DNA of 39,208 nt from Elusimicrobiota bacterium (GCA_031287735.1 JAITSO010000014.1:1-39208), one strand, 5' to 3'; counted from the first letter of the stretch, positions 6,354-15,429 are shown. The notes: generated by a model from the letters alone, not told the origin. Program-made: numbers and translations.

Positions 6354-8399
6354 ATGAAACAAGAAAATTTTGCATCAATTATAAAAAGGGATGGAAGCGA
6401 GGAAGCTTTTGATTCTAAAAAAATTGTGGCAGCTATTGCAAAAGCAGGTCAGGCAACACAGGAATTTTCCCAAGAAACGGCAAACAAATTGATGTTTAAG
6501 GTTCTGCTATCAATGCAAAACAAGGTAGACAAAAAGCAACCTTCTGTAGAAGAAGTGCAAGATATTGTAGAAGAAATTTTACTTTCATCTGCGTATAAAA
6601 AAACAGCTAAAGCTTATATCCTCTATCGTGAGCAGCACAATAAAATAAGAGAAGTAACTTCAGTTTTTAATGTTGATTTAGTGGAACAGTATTTGAAAAA
6701 AATAGATTGGCAAGTCAACGAAAATAGCAACATGTCTTATTCTTTACAAGGGTTAAACAATTACATTTCCTCTGAAATTAGCAAGGTTTATTGGCTCAAC
6801 AAAATCTATCCTGAAAATGTCAGAAAAGCACATACGGAAGGTGATTTTCATCTTCATGATTTGGGATTACTTGGCGCGTATTGTGTGGGTTGGGATTTGC
6901 AAGATTTGCTGATTAATGGCTTCAAAGGAGTTTTTGGAAAATCAGAAGCCAAACCGGCTAAACATTTCCGAACGGCGCTCGGTCAAATAGTAAATTTTTT
7001 CTATACACTGCAAGGCGAGAGTGCTGGTGCACAAGCTTTCTCAAATTTCGACACTTTACTTGCACCTTTTATTTATTACGACAATTTGGCTTATGACGAA
7101 GTAAAGCAAGCATTGCAGGAATTTTTGTTTAATATAAATGTTCCCACAAGAGTCGGGTTTCAAACTCCTTTTACCAATCTTACTATGGATTTGACGATTG
7201 CTCCCTACTACAAAGATGAGCCTGCAATAATAGGCGGCGAGCGTAAAGACAAAGCTTACGGCGAATTTCAAAAAGAAATGGATATTTTAAATCAGGCTTT
7301 TTTGGAACTAATGCTTGAAGGAGATGCCAAAGGAAGAGTGTTTACTTTCCCAATTCCAACCTACAACATAACTAAAGATTTTGATTGGAACAATAAGAAT
7401 ATAAGTGCTTTATGGGACATTACGGCGAAGTACGGTATTCCATATTTTGCGAATTTTATAAATTCCGATATGAAACCAGAAGATACAAGGAGTATGTGTT
7501 GCCGTCTTAGAATAGATAATCGTGAACTTCAAAAAAGAGGTGGTGGACTATTCGGAGCTGCTCCTCTAACAGGCTCTATTGGAGTTGTTACAATAAATTT
7601 GCCGCGTATTGGTTATCTTGCAAAGGATGAAAAAGATTTTATGAAAAGGCTTAAAAATAATATGGATGTAGCCAAGCAAAGTTTAGAGATAAAAAGAAGT
7701 GTGCTTGAGAGATTTACAAATGGAAATTTATACCCGTATATGAGTTTTTATTTGAGAAGCATCAAAGAACGTTTTAATGAATATTGGAAAAACCATTTCT
7801 CAACGATAGGATTAGTCGGTTTAAACGAAGCTTGTTTAAATTTATTGAGCCAAAATATTGGAACAGTACAAGGTAAAGCTTTTGGCGAGCGCGTATTGGA
7901 TTTTATGAGGGGAGTTCTTATAAAGTACCAAGAAGAAACAGGTTCTAATTTCAACCTTGAGGCAACACCAGCCGAAGGAACTTCTTACAGACTTGCAAAA
8001 ATTGATAAACAAAAGTATCCGGGCATTATTACGGCCAACTCATTTGGCGAAACACCTTTTTATACAAATTCAAGTCAACTTCCCGTAAACTATACAGATG
8101 ACATTTTTGAAAATTTAGATTTGCAAGACAATATGCAAACAAAGTACACGGGCGGGACAGTAATACATATTTTTGTTGGTGAACGAATTAAAGCACCTGA
8201 AAGCTTAAAGAATTTTATAAAGACAGTGTGCCAAAATTACGGCTTGCCGTATTTTTCAATAACACCTACATTCAGCGTATGTCCTATATGCGGTTACATT
8301 GAGGGCGAACATAAAGAGTGTCCTAAATGTAAGCAAGCAAAAATTGATGGCATAGATAAACAAATAAAAATTTTAGAAGAAATACTGTGTGCAAAATGA
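6354..8399 (+). CDS. nrdD: Anaerobic (class III-type) ribonucleoside-triphosphate reductase large chain
   Basis: The 681-residue protein has an N-terminal ATP-cone (about 8-100, IIKRDGSEEAFDSKKIVAAI), then the NrdD barrel: FHLHDLGLLGAYCVGWDL, NVPTRVGFQTPFTNLT, DTRSMCCRLRID (378-389, conserved cysteines) and GSIGVVTINLPRIGY. Zinc-type cysteines follow at 643, 646, 656 and 659. The enzyme makes deoxynucleotides without oxygen. AGAGGA before the ATG supports the start. The odd point is the tail: only 22 residues follow the last zinc cysteine, and no R-x-x-G-Y glycyl-radical motif is present there or in the other downstream frames. No nrdG activase gene lies in the window. The family call is firm; the radical mechanism is uncertain. 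Confidence 0.9.
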   Translation: MKQENFASIIKRDGSEEAFDSKKIVAAIAKAGQATQEFSQETANKLMFKVLLSMQNKVDKKQPSVEEVQDIVEEILLSSAYKKTAKAYILYREQHNKIREVTSVFNVDLVEQYLKKIDWQVNENSNMSYSLQGLNNYISSEISKVYWLNKIYPENVRKAHTEGDFHLHDLGLLGAYCVGWDLQDLLINGFKGVFGKSEAKPAKHFRTALGQIVNFFYTLQGESAGAQAFSNFDTLLAPFIYYDNLAYDEVKQALQEFLFNINVPTRVGFQTPFTNLTMDLTIAPYYKDEPAIIGGERKDKAYGEFQKEMDILNQAFLELMLEGDAKGRVFTFPIPTYNITKDFDWNNKNISALWDITAKYGIPYFANFINSDMKPEDTRSMCCRLRIDNRELQKRGGGLFGAAPLTGSIGVVTINLPRIGYLAKDEKDFMKRLKNNMDVAKQSLEIKRSVLERFTNGNLYPYMSFYLRSIKERFNEYWKNHFSTIGLVGLNEACLNLLSQNIGTVQGKAFGERVLDFMRGVLIKYQEETGSNFNLEATPAEGTSYRLAKIDKQKYPGIITANSFGETPFYTNSSQLPVNYTDDIFENLDLQDNMQTKYTGGTVIHIFVGERIKAPESLKNFIKTVCQNYGLPYFSITPTFSVCPICGYIEGEHKECPKCKQAKIDGIDKQIKILEEILCAK

Positions 8400-8586
8400 T
8401 TTTTATGGTTAGTGCAATATAACTTTTACCAATTGTTTTCTAAAAAAATATTTCATTAAGAATAGAAATCTTAAAAATGATCAGGAGCTGTTTTGCAACT
8501 TGCAAAGTATGCTTCTAGTGATAGATTATTGGCAGTAAAATAGTCCATTGGACAATTGCAGGAATTTGCGTTTTTAAAGAATACTC

Positions 8587-9837
8587 ATGTTTTTTCAACA
8601 ATTAGAAGAATACAAACTTATGAAGCCAGGACTTTTAAGGATAAAAAACTTCCTAAAAAGCACTGGCAATCCTCAAGATAAATTCAAATCAATTCACATT
8701 GCCGGGACAAATGGCAAGGGGTCTGTTTCAAATTTCGTTTCTGAAATTTTACAATCTGCAGGATACAAAACTGCTTTTTATTGTTCTCCACATCTAATAG
8801 ATATAACAGAAAGAATTAAAATAAATGGACAAAATATAGGGAAGAAAGTTTTTTTTAATTACTCGAAAAAATACCTTCAAAAAGCTGCTGAGTATAAGCT
8901 TTCGTATTTCGAATATTTAACAGCCATTGCTTTTACTTATTTTGCAGATTTGAAAGTTGATGTTGCGGTTGTTGAAACCGGACTTGGCGGACGGTTTGAC
9001 GCCACAAATATAATAAAAAATCCTCTTGTCTGTGTTATAACTTCCATTGCAAAAGATCATCAAGAAATTCTTGGAAAGAGTATAAAAGAAATCGCATTTG
9101 AAAAGGCTGGCATAATTAAGAAAAAATCACTTGTGGTGTGTGGCGATTTGTCCGGTGCTGCTTGCAAAATCATAAAAAGCAAATCTAAAGATGTGTGTTT
9201 TTTTAACAGAAATTTTAAAGCAGAAAATATAGAAAGTGGCATTTGCGGTCAAAAATTCGATTATATTTCGCAAGAAGCTGACATTAAGGATATTAAGATA
9301 AAAATGTTAGGTCGACACCAAATAATAAACGCCTCTGTCGCGGTTTGTGTAAGCTTTGGTCTAAACAAAAAAGGTTTTTTGATAAGAGAGGACGATATAA
9401 AACATGGGTTGGCAAGTGCTTTCTGGGCTGGACGTTTTGAAATAAGAGAGATAAAAAGTAAAAAAGTAAAGTTGATTTTGGATGGAGCACACAATACAGA
9501 AGGTCTAAATGTTTTTATAGAAACTTTCAAGAAAATGCATTTTGCAAAATCAAAAAAAACTTTTATTTTCAGTGTTATGAAAGAGAAGAACTATAAAGCA
9601 ATGGCAAAACTTATTGCTTCTTTTGCAAAGAAAATTATTTTGCCACATATTGGCAACATTAGAGCTGTCGATACTGAAATATTGAAGAATGAATTTTCAA
9701 AACATATTGCGGCTGATAGGATAGTTACGGTAGAAACTGTGAAAGAAATTTTTGAAAACTTAAAAACCCCTGAAACCGCATTTGCAGTAGGTTCACTTTA
9801 CCTTGTAGGAGAAATTTTAAAAAATATTAAAAATTAG
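8587..9837 (+). CDS. folC: Folylpolyglutamate synthase / dihydrofolate synthase
   Basis: The 416-residue Mur-ligase-like enzyme adds glutamate to dihydropteroate or tetrahydrofolates. The P-loop is GTNGKGSV (residues 40-47). It is followed by YCSPHL and ITERIKING, the VVETGLGGRFDATN block, SIAKDHQEILG, FEKAGIIK and the C-terminal LDGAHN motif, all in family order and at family length. The ATG at 8587 has only a weak purine run upstream. An inverted repeat lies 20 bases after the stop, and then the riboflavin promoter. A 187-base gap after nrdD shows no gene. Confidence 0.93.
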   Translation: MFFQQLEEYKLMKPGLLRIKNFLKSTGNPQDKFKSIHIAGTNGKGSVSNFVSEILQSAGYKTAFYCSPHLIDITERIKINGQNIGKKVFFNYSKKYLQKAAEYKLSYFEYLTAIAFTYFADLKVDVAVVETGLGGRFDATNIIKNPLVCVITSIAKDHQEILGKSIKEIAFEKAGIIKKKSLVVCGDLSGAACKIIKSKSKDVCFFNRNFKAENIESGICGQKFDYISQEADIKDIKIKMLGRHQIINASVAVCVSFGLNKKGFLIREDDIKHGLASAFWAGRFEIREIKSKKVKLILDGAHNTEGLNVFIETFKKMHFAKSKKTFIFSVMKEKNYKAMAKLIASFAKKIILPHIGNIRAVDTEILKNEFSKHIAADRIVTVETVKEIFENLKTPETAFAVGSLYLVGEILKNIKN

Positions 9838-9856
9838 GTAAGTCTTTTAAATACTT

Positions 9857-9877
9857 TTACAAAAATTGGTTTTGTAA
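9857..9877. repeat. Inverted repeat after folC
   Basis: TTACAAAA (9857-9864) and TTTTGTAA (9870-9877) are perfect arms around a five-base loop. No T-run follows on the plus strand, so it is not a classical terminator. It could still slow transcription after folC or bind a protein upstream of the riboflavin promoter. Confidence 0.4.
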
Positions 9878-9908
9878 TGGGTTGTCCGCTGGTATTTTTC
9901 AGGTGTAG

Positions 9909-9938
9909 TTGACTCGTCCCATTTAAAATATTTACAAT
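9909..9938 (+). promoter_or_regulatory. Probable promoter of the riboflavin operon
   Basis: TTGACT (9909-9914) and TACAAT (9933-9938) are 18 bases apart. The predicted start, near 9945, lies a few bases before the first riboswitch helix, as expected for an RFN leader. Confidence 0.6.
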
Positions 9939-9951
9939 GCTGGCAGAAAGC

Positions 9952-10136
9952 AAATCTTTCGGGGAAGGTGAGCGGGAGCTTCCGTTAATCCTTACCGGCA
10001 GTGATAAAGAATTTATAGATGTTCTTTTGAGCCTGCGACTCCGCAAAATGCGGATTGAATCTGTTAAAATCAGATGCCGACGGTGATAATGCAAAAAGAT
10101 TTAAAGCATTTCAGTCCGGATAAAAGAAAGAAAATT
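9952..10136 (+). ncRNA. FMN riboswitch (RFN element)
   Basis: The conserved RFN blocks appear in order. TCTTTCGGGG opens P1/P2, TTACCGGCAGTGAT closes P2 and opens P3, and GAGCCTGCGAC closes P3. CCGC-AAAAT-GCGG is the variable P4. ATCTG-TTAAAAT-CAGAT forms P5. GCCGACGGTGAT and CAGTCCGGAT flank P6, and GAAAGA (10126-10131) closes P1 against TCTTTC (9955-9960). It precedes the whole riboflavin operon, so FMN feedback repression is expected. Two loops are larger than usual: L2 holds an extra CGGGAGCTTCCG hairpin, and L6 holds an extra AATGC/GCATT stem. Confidence 0.93.
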
Positions 10137-10148
10137 TTATTTTTACTT

Positions 10149-10187
10149 CCCCGAGTGCAATTTAATGACTTGGGGTTTTCTTTTTTT
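10149..10187 (+). terminator. Intrinsic terminator (expression platform of the FMN riboswitch)
   Basis: CCCCGAGT (10149-10156) pairs with ACTTGGGG (10168-10175) around an 11-base loop. A 12-base tract of T with one C (10176-10187) follows. The tract ends at the ATG of ribD. The GGGG in the 3' arm is the only Shine-Dalgarno-like run before that ATG, so the hairpin may block translation as well as transcription. Confidence 0.85.
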
Positions 10188-11258
10188 ATGAATACAAAAT
10201 TTATGAAACTTGCAATTGAACTTGCCAAAAAAGGTAAAGGAAAAGTCAGTCCAAATCCTTTAGTCGGTTGCGTCATTGTTAAAAATAATAAAGTAATTGC
10301 AAAAGGTTGGCATAAATATTTTGGAGCAAATCACGCTGAGGTTGAAGCTTTACTTTCTGCCGGGCAAAACGCGCAAGGTGCAGATTTGTACTGTACACTT
10401 GAACCTTGCAATAGTTTTGGGAAAAAGCCGCCTTGCTCGCAGGCAATTGTAAAATCAAAAATAAAAAGAGTTTTTTTTGCCGTTAAAGATAAAGCGGTTA
10501 AAGAAAGCGTGAATTTTATGAAGGTGAACAATATTGAAGTCGTTGGTGGAATTTTAGAAAAAGAAGCAAAAAATTTGCTAAAAGATTATTTAATCCATTT
10601 AAAAAAAGAACCTGAAGTTTGCATAAAAACAGCGATAAGTTTAGACGGTAAAATAGCTACATATAAATACGATTCAAAATGGATAAGTTCTAAAAAAGCA
10701 AGAAATTATGTTCACAAATTGCGGGGTCAATATGATGCTGTTCTTATTGGGACAAACACGGCTTTAAAAGACAATCCTTTTCTCACTACCCATTCTAAAA
10801 CTTTGCAAAACCCGGTACGTGTTGTTATAGATTCAAACTTAAACCTTCCTAAAAAAGCACACTTGTTAGATGGGTCCGTTTCAACTGTGGTTTTATATGA
10901 CCAAACGTTAAAAAAAATCTCCAACCATTTCATAAAAGACGGCATTATTTTAACGCCCATAGATATTAAAGCTGCCAAAAAAAATTTCAACGTTATAATA
11001 GAAAAGTTAAATAAATTTTCTTTAAAAAGAATTTTAATAGAGGGTGGTGGAGAAATTATTTCTTCGGCTTTGTTTTCAAAAAGCGTGGATAAAATTTACT
11101 TTTTTTATTCACCTAAAATTATCGGTGGGAAAACGGCGGTTTCTGTCGTTGGCGGACAAGGCGTTGAAAACATAGTGGATGCCTTAAAGGTTAAAAATTT
11201 GGAAATATCAAAATTTGGAAAAGATTTTTTGGTTGTTGGGAATTTAAAAAAGGAATAA
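10188..11258 (+). CDS. ribD: Bifunctional riboflavin deaminase/reductase
   Basis: The 356-residue protein carries out two early steps of riboflavin synthesis: deamination of the pyrimidine and NADPH-dependent reduction of its ribosyl side chain. The N-terminal deaminase has the zinc motif HAE (49-51) with C74 and C83 in LEPCNSFGKKPPC. The reductase half starts near residue 145 (TAISLDGKIATY, SKWISS, RGQYDAVLIGTNT, ILIEGGGEI). The frame is open upstream to 10074, but that part lies in the riboswitch. ATG 10188 directly follows the terminator, and ATG 10203 is a possible alternative that lacks a ribosome binding site. ribE begins two bases after its stop. Confidence 0.94.
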   Translation: MNTKFMKLAIELAKKGKGKVSPNPLVGCVIVKNNKVIAKGWHKYFGANHAEVEALLSAGQNAQGADLYCTLEPCNSFGKKPPCSQAIVKSKIKRVFFAVKDKAVKESVNFMKVNNIEVVGGILEKEAKNLLKDYLIHLKKEPEVCIKTAISLDGKIATYKYDSKWISSKKARNYVHKLRGQYDAVLIGTNTALKDNPFLTTHSKTLQNPVRVVIDSNLNLPKKAHLLDGSVSTVVLYDQTLKKISNHFIKDGIILTPIDIKAAKKNFNVIIEKLNKFSLKRILIEGGGEIISSALFSKSVDKIYFFYSPKIIGGKTAVSVVGGQGVENIVDALKVKNLEISKFGKDFLVVGNLKKE

Positions 11259-11260
11259 GA

Positions 11261-11887
11261 ATGTTTACAGGAATTATTGAAGATGTTGGCAGAATAAAAT
11301 TAATATCAGATTCAAAAATTGAGGTAGAGACAAAACTCGACGATATTTCAAAAGGCGGTAGCATTGCCGTAAACGGCATATGTTTAACGGCGGTCAAATT
11401 GACGCAAAATTCTTTTTTTGCAGATTACAGTCCTAATACCGACAAAATTACTAATTTTTCAAAATTGCAAATAAATTCAAAAGTAAATCTTGAAAGAGCT
11501 TTAAAATTATCAAGCCGGCTTGGCGGTCATATTGTAAGCGGACATGTTGACGGTACGGCAAGCATCAAAAAAATAGAAAAACAAAATAATTTTTACAAAT
11601 TTTCTTTTGCTTGTGGCAAAAATATTTTAAAATTTTGCGTTGATAAAGGGTCTATCGCTATTGATGGAATAAGCCTTACTATCTCAAAAGTTTTTTCCGA
11701 CTATTTTGAAGTTTTTGTAATACCTGAAACCTTTAATAATACCGCAATAGCTTTCAAGAGTGTAGGCAGTGCAGTAAATATTGAAAATGATATTTTAGCG
11801 AAATATATTGAAAGGTTTTCAAACAAAAAAGCGAACGATATTTCTTTTGAAATATTGGAAAGGAGTGGTTTTACAGATGAAAAATAA
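11261..11887 (+). CDS. ribE: Riboflavin synthase alpha chain
   Basis: The 208-residue protein begins with the family hallmark MFTGIIEDVG and contains two similar lumazine-binding halves. The first has NGICLTAV and RLGGHIVSGHVDG near its end. The second has IDGISLTIS. It converts two 6,7-dimethyl-8-ribityllumazine molecules to riboflavin plus the pyrimidine precursor. A purine run (AAAAAAGGAATAAGA) precedes the ATG. The last 11 bases overlap the start of ribBA, so the genes are coupled. Confidence 0.95.
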   Translation: MFTGIIEDVGRIKLISDSKIEVETKLDDISKGGSIAVNGICLTAVKLTQNSFFADYSPNTDKITNFSKLQINSKVNLERALKLSSRLGGHIVSGHVDGTASIKKIEKQNNFYKFSFACGKNILKFCVDKGSIAIDGISLTISKVFSDYFEVFVIPETFNNTAIAFKSVGSAVNIENDILAKYIERFSNKKANDISFEILERSGFTDEK

Positions 11888-13085
11888 TTTTTCTGAAATT
11901 TCAGATGCAGTTAAGGACATTAAAGATGGGAAAATGATTATTGTTGCCGATAATCCTTTAAGAGAAAATGAGGGTGATTTAGTTTGTGCTGCGCAAAAAG
12001 TAACACCTAAAATCATAAACTTTATGGTTAAATTTGGTCGCGGGTTAATATGTGCACCTGCGAAAAGAGATATTTTAGAAAAGCTTAACATAAGAGATAT
12101 GGTGGAAAAATCTACGGAAAAAAAGGGTTGTGCTTTTATGGTTTCTGTAGATTTCAAGGAAGGAACAACGACAGGGATATCTGCTTTTGACAGAGCGTTG
12201 ACAATAAAAAAACTTATAGATCCAAGTTCAAAATCAGATGATTTTGCAAAGCCCGGCCACATTTTTCCACTTGCGGCAAAAGACGGTGGAGTTTTTAAAA
12301 GAGCAGGACACACTGAAGCCGCTGTGGATTTAGCCATTCTTGCAGGGTTAAAGCCTGCTGCTGTAATTTGCGAAATAATGAAAGAAGATGGAACTATGGC
12401 AAAAATTCCAGATCTAATGAAATTTGCAAAAAAGCATAAATTAAAAATTATCACGGTAGAGGAACTTATAAAATATAGAAAGCAAAAAGAAAATTTTGTT
12501 GCTGAAATTGTTCGTGCAGATTTTCCAACAAGATATGGACATTTTAAGATTGCTTTGTTTAAGGACCATATTTCAAATGAGGAACATTTGGCAATTATAA
12601 AAGGGAATGTCCGAGGCAAAGAAAAAGTTTTGACTAGGCTGCATTCCTCATGTGCTACGGGCGACATTTTTCATTCTCAACGTTGCGATTGTGGGCCCCA
12701 GCTTGAAATGGCTTTAGCAAATATTGAAGAATCAGGTGAAGGAGTTGTTTTATATATGGACCAGGAAGGACGTGGTATTGGACTTGCAAATAAATTGAAA
12801 GCTTATGTTTTGCAGGAAAAAGGTTTAGATACTGTGGATGCGAATATTGCTTTAGGCTTTGCACCGGATTTAAGAGATTATGCGGCTTGTGCAAAAATTT
12901 TGACTGCACTTGGGGTAAAAAGCGTTATGCTTATGACAAACAACCCCAAAAAAATAAAAGGTTTGCAAGATTTTGGCTTGAAAGTTGAAAAAGCAGTTGC
13001 TATTGAAATTGAGCATACAAAGTTTAATAAAGAGTATCTGAAAACAAAAAAAAATAAAATGGGACATTCCCTAAAAAAAATATAG
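11877..13085 (+). CDS. ribBA: DHBP synthase / GTP cyclohydrolase II fusion
   Basis: This bifunctional protein of 402 residues makes both riboflavin precursors. The N-terminal half is 3,4-dihydroxy-2-butanone-4-phosphate synthase ([40 protein letters not shown]). The C-terminal half is GTP cyclohydrolase II, with the zinc-binding pattern in [20 protein letters not shown] and [20 protein letters not shown] 11877, with AGGAG 11 bases upstream, is preferred to 11808, which lies inside ribE and lacks family similarity. ribH follows after eight bases. Confidence 0.95.
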   Translation: MKNNFSEISDAVKDIKDGKMIIVADNPLRENEGDLVCAAQKVTPKIINFMVKFGRGLICAPAKRDILEKLNIRDMVEKSTEKKGCAFMVSVDFKEGTTTGISAFDRALTIKKLIDPSSKSDDFAKPGHIFPLAAKDGGVFKRAGHTEAAVDLAILAGLKPAAVICEIMKEDGTMAKIPDLMKFAKKHKLKIITVEELIKYRKQKENFVAEIVRADFPTRYGHFKIALFKDHISNEEHLAIIKGNVRGKEKVLTRLHSSCATGDIFHSQRCDCGPQLEMALANIEESGEGVVLYMDQEGRGIGLANKLKAYVLQEKGLDTVDANIALGFAPDLRDYAACAKILTALGVKSVMLMTNNPKKIKGLQDFGLKVEKAVAIEIEHTKFNKEYLKTKKNKMGHSLKKI

Positions 13086-13093
13086 GAGAAAAT

Positions 13094-13564
13094 ATGAAAG
13101 TTTACAGTGGAAATTTAAACGGTAAAGGAAAAAAGTTCGCAATTGTTGCTTCAAGGTTTAATGAATTTATTACAGACAAATTGATAAGCGGTGCTGAAGA
13201 TATTTTAAAAAGGCATTTTGTGTCAGAAGAGGATATTTCTTTATACTGGGTTCCGGGTGCTTTTGAAATTCCTACTCTAGCAAAAAATATTGCTGAAAGT
13301 AAAAATTATGACGCCGTAATTTGTTTGGGCTGTGTTATAAGAGGCGACACTCCGCATTTTGATTATGTAAGTGCAGAAGTTTCAAAAGGGATTGCATCTG
13401 TAAGTTTTCAAACAAAAATACCTGTGATTTTTGGAGTATTGACGACAGAAACCATTCAACAAGCTATTGAAAGGGCTGGAACTAAAGCCGGCAACAAAGG
13501 TGCTGACGCAGCGGTAAGTGCGATAGAAATGGCAGATATGTATTCGCAGATTTTTAAATGCTAA
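13094..13564 (+). CDS. ribH: 6,7-dimethyl-8-ribityllumazine synthase
   Basis: The 156-residue protein shows the lumazine synthase order of motifs: [44 protein letters not shown] with the catalytic His, [21 protein letters not shown] and NKGADAA. It condenses the products of RibA/RibD and RibB, and usually forms a 60-mer or pentamer. AGGAG before the ATG supports the start. It ends the operon. No terminator hairpin is evident after it. Confidence 0.95.
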   Translation: MKVYSGNLNGKGKKFAIVASRFNEFITDKLISGAEDILKRHFVSEEDISLYWVPGAFEIPTLAKNIAESKNYDAVICLGCVIRGDTPHFDYVSAEVSKGIASVSFQTKIPVIFGVLTTETIQQAIERAGTKAGNKGADAAVSAIEMADMYSQIFKC

Positions 13565-13612
13565 TAAATTTGGTTAAAGAGTTGTTTATGGTGTAAAAAA
13601 TAGTACACAATT

Positions 13613-13798
13613 TTGGTACTCTATAGATTTAGAATAAATGTTGGCCAGGAAAAGAAAAGCAATTGCACAGGAATATTAAATTTCAGAAATCAGCTCAATA
13701 CATTGCATGTTGAGTGGTTTGATAAAAAAGGTTTCATTTGGCACAATGATAGATACGCAAATGCGAATTTTTTAAATGATGTGGAGTACTTTAAATGA
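13613..13798 (+). other. Possible small frame in the ribH / PHP gap
   Basis: The 230-base gap holds a 61-codon frame beginning at TTG without a ribosome binding site. Its stop overlaps the ATG of the next gene. The later part (LHVEWFDKKGFIWHNDRYAN) reads like protein. The run GGAG inside it serves the PHP gene. It is probably a relic or chance frame. No other feature is visible in the gap. Confidence 0.2.
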
Positions 13799-14457
13799 TA
13801 GATTTGCACACGCATACTTTTTTTTCTGACGGGGTTTTAAGTCCATCTGAGCTTGTTTATAGGGCTAAGTGTAATGGTTATAAAGCTATAGCGATTACTG
13901 ATCATGTTGATTATTCTAACATGGAATTAGTGATTCCAAACATAGTTAAAGTAACTCAAATTCTTACTAAAAGTTATGGCATTGGTGTTCTTGCTGGAGC
14001 GGAATTGACTTACGTTCCGCCTAATCTCATAAGTTTGGCAGCTAAAGAGTGTCGGAAGCTTGGTGCGAGGGTTCTAGTTGTTCACGGAGAAACTGTCGCT
14101 GAAACTGTTCCGGCTGAAACTAACTTTTATGCTGTTTGTGCCGATATAGATATTCTTGCTCATCCTGGTCACCTAACGCCGCAAGAAGCAGAACTTGCTG
14201 CTAAAAACGATATAAAAATAGAGATTACTACAAGACGCGGACACGGTGTCACTAATGAAGAAGTTGCCAAGACAGCTTTGTCAAAAAATGCAAAACTTGT
14301 TTTAAATACGGATTTTCATTGCCCCGATAATTTTTTGACAAGCGAATTGATAGACCAAGTTTTAAAAGATTGCCATTTACCTGGAGATTATTATCAAACA
14401 ATGAAAAGCAATTCGCTTGAGATAATAAAAAAATATGGAGGCTGTAGTGAATTTTAA
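13795..14457 (+). CDS. PHP-domain phosphoesterase, histidinol-phosphatase-like
   Basis: The 220-residue product has all the metal-ligand positions of the PHP fold: H5 and H7 in DLHTHT, D12, H37 in ITDH, E70 in GAEL, H97 in VVHGE, H123 in LAHPGH, and D173 and H175 in NTDFH. PHP proteins hydrolyse phosphate esters or nucleic-acid ends with two or three metals. Histidinol phosphatase is common among stand-alone forms. No histidine genes lie nearby, so the substrate is not assigned. GGAG eight bases before ATG 13795 fixes the start. The gene overlaps the next one. Confidence 0.8.
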   Translation: MIDLHTHTFFSDGVLSPSELVYRAKCNGYKAIAITDHVDYSNMELVIPNIVKVTQILTKSYGIGVLAGAELTYVPPNLISLAAKECRKLGARVLVVHGETVAETVPAETNFYAVCADIDILAHPGHLTPQEAELAAKNDIKIEITTRRGHGVTNEEVAKTALSKNAKLVLNTDFHCPDNFLTSELIDQVLKDCHLPGDYYQTMKSNSLEIIKKYGGCSEF

Positions 14458-15037
14458 AGTGGGTAAAAAAAGCGTTCTAATTTACGTGATAACATTAGTC
14501 TTTATTCTTGCCGGAATAGGTTGTTTTAAGTTCCTTTATAAAAGTCGGGAAACAAAAGCAGTCGAAAAATTATCTGGTGCATATGTGTTTTTTAGCCGTG
14601 GAGACCAAAACACTGGTGCCGCACTTATAGATGAAACAATTGCTCAATATGCGGCAACTCCCGCAGCTTATCAAGCAAGCCTTATAAAAGCCGATTTGTT
14701 AACTCAGCAACGCAACTTTGATGAAGCATTGCAGCTTTTGCAAAACGTGGTTGCTAATGGAATACCTTACGATATTAGACATTTGGCAAGCTCAAGAATT
14801 ATAAATATTTACGATGCGCAACAAGATTATTTTAATGCTATAAATGCGGCCAATCAATTCGTCAATAATTATCCCAATAGTTTTCTTGTAAAAGATGTTT
14901 ATCTAAATCTGGCGGTTTGTTATATCACGACGGGGTCAAGAGATTTGGGAGTAAAAACTCTTAATGTTATATTAGAAAAATTTCCGGCAACGAGAGAAGC
15001 AGAAAGAGCACAAAATATACTTTACCAATTAAAATAA
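14447..15037 (+). CDS. Membrane-anchored TPR protein, YfgM-like
   Basis: The protein of about 196 residues has one N-terminal membrane helix (SVLIYVITLVFILAGIGCF, about residues 8-26). A helical tetratricopeptide region fills the rest: EALQLLQNVVANG, FNAINAANQFVNNYPNSFL and LGVKTLNVILEKFPATREAE. The layout resembles YfgM-type proteins, which hold clients near the Sec translocon. The function is inferred from layout only. GTG 14447 has GGAGG five bases upstream and is favoured over ATG 14435, which contains that GGAGG. gcvH follows after nine bases. Confidence 0.65.
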   Translation: MNFKVGKKSVLIYVITLVFILAGIGCFKFLYKSRETKAVEKLSGAYVFFSRGDQNTGAALIDETIAQYAATPAAYQASLIKADLLTQQRNFDEALQLLQNVVANGIPYDIRHLASSRIINIYDAQQDYFNAINAANQFVNNYPNSFLVKDVYLNLAVCYITTGSRDLGVKTLNVILEKFPATREAERAQNILYQLK

Positions 15038-15046
15038 GGAGGGAGA

Positions 15047-15421
15047 ATGAATATTCCACGAAATTTAAAATATACAAAAACGCATGAGTGGGTTGAAATG
15101 CTTGTCGGAAAAGCGAAAGTTGGAATTACAGATTTTGCTCAGCAGGAGATTTCAGACATTGTCCACATAGAACTTCCTGAAGTTGGAAAAATTGTGAAGA
15201 AAGAGCAACCAGTGGCAGTCGTAGAATCTGTGAAATCTGCATTTGACATTTATGCTCCTCTAAGCGGAAAAATTATAGAAATAAATGATGCTATTTTAGA
15301 TTCTCCAGAGATTGTAAATCAATCGACTTACGAAAAAGGATTTTTGTTTATAATTGAAATTGCAGACGCTAAAGAAATGGAAACTTTACTTTCTTCAGAC
15401 GATTACCAAAAGCTTATTTAA
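15047..15421 (+). CDS. gcvH: Glycine cleavage system H protein
   Basis: This 124-residue lipoyl carrier protein shuttles the aminomethyl group between the P, T and L proteins. The lipoylation site is K63 in VVESVKSAFDIYAP. THEWVE near the start and VGITDFAQQEISDIVHIELPEVG are family signatures. GGAGGG before the ATG supports the start. gcvPA begins eight bases downstream. No lipoyl ligase or gcvT gene is in the window. Confidence 0.95.
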   Translation: MNIPRNLKYTKTHEWVEMLVGKAKVGITDFAQQEISDIVHIELPEVGKIVKKEQPVAVVESVKSAFDIYAPLSGKIIEINDAILDSPEIVNQSTYEKGFLFIIEIADAKEMETLLSSDDYQKLI

Positions 15422-15429
15422 TAAATCAA

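Noticed and set aside
11819-12667. Long minus-strand frame of 282 codons
   Set aside because: It lies antisense to ribBA, which has full family motifs. The translation looks like a mirror of coding sequence and has no recognisable domain.
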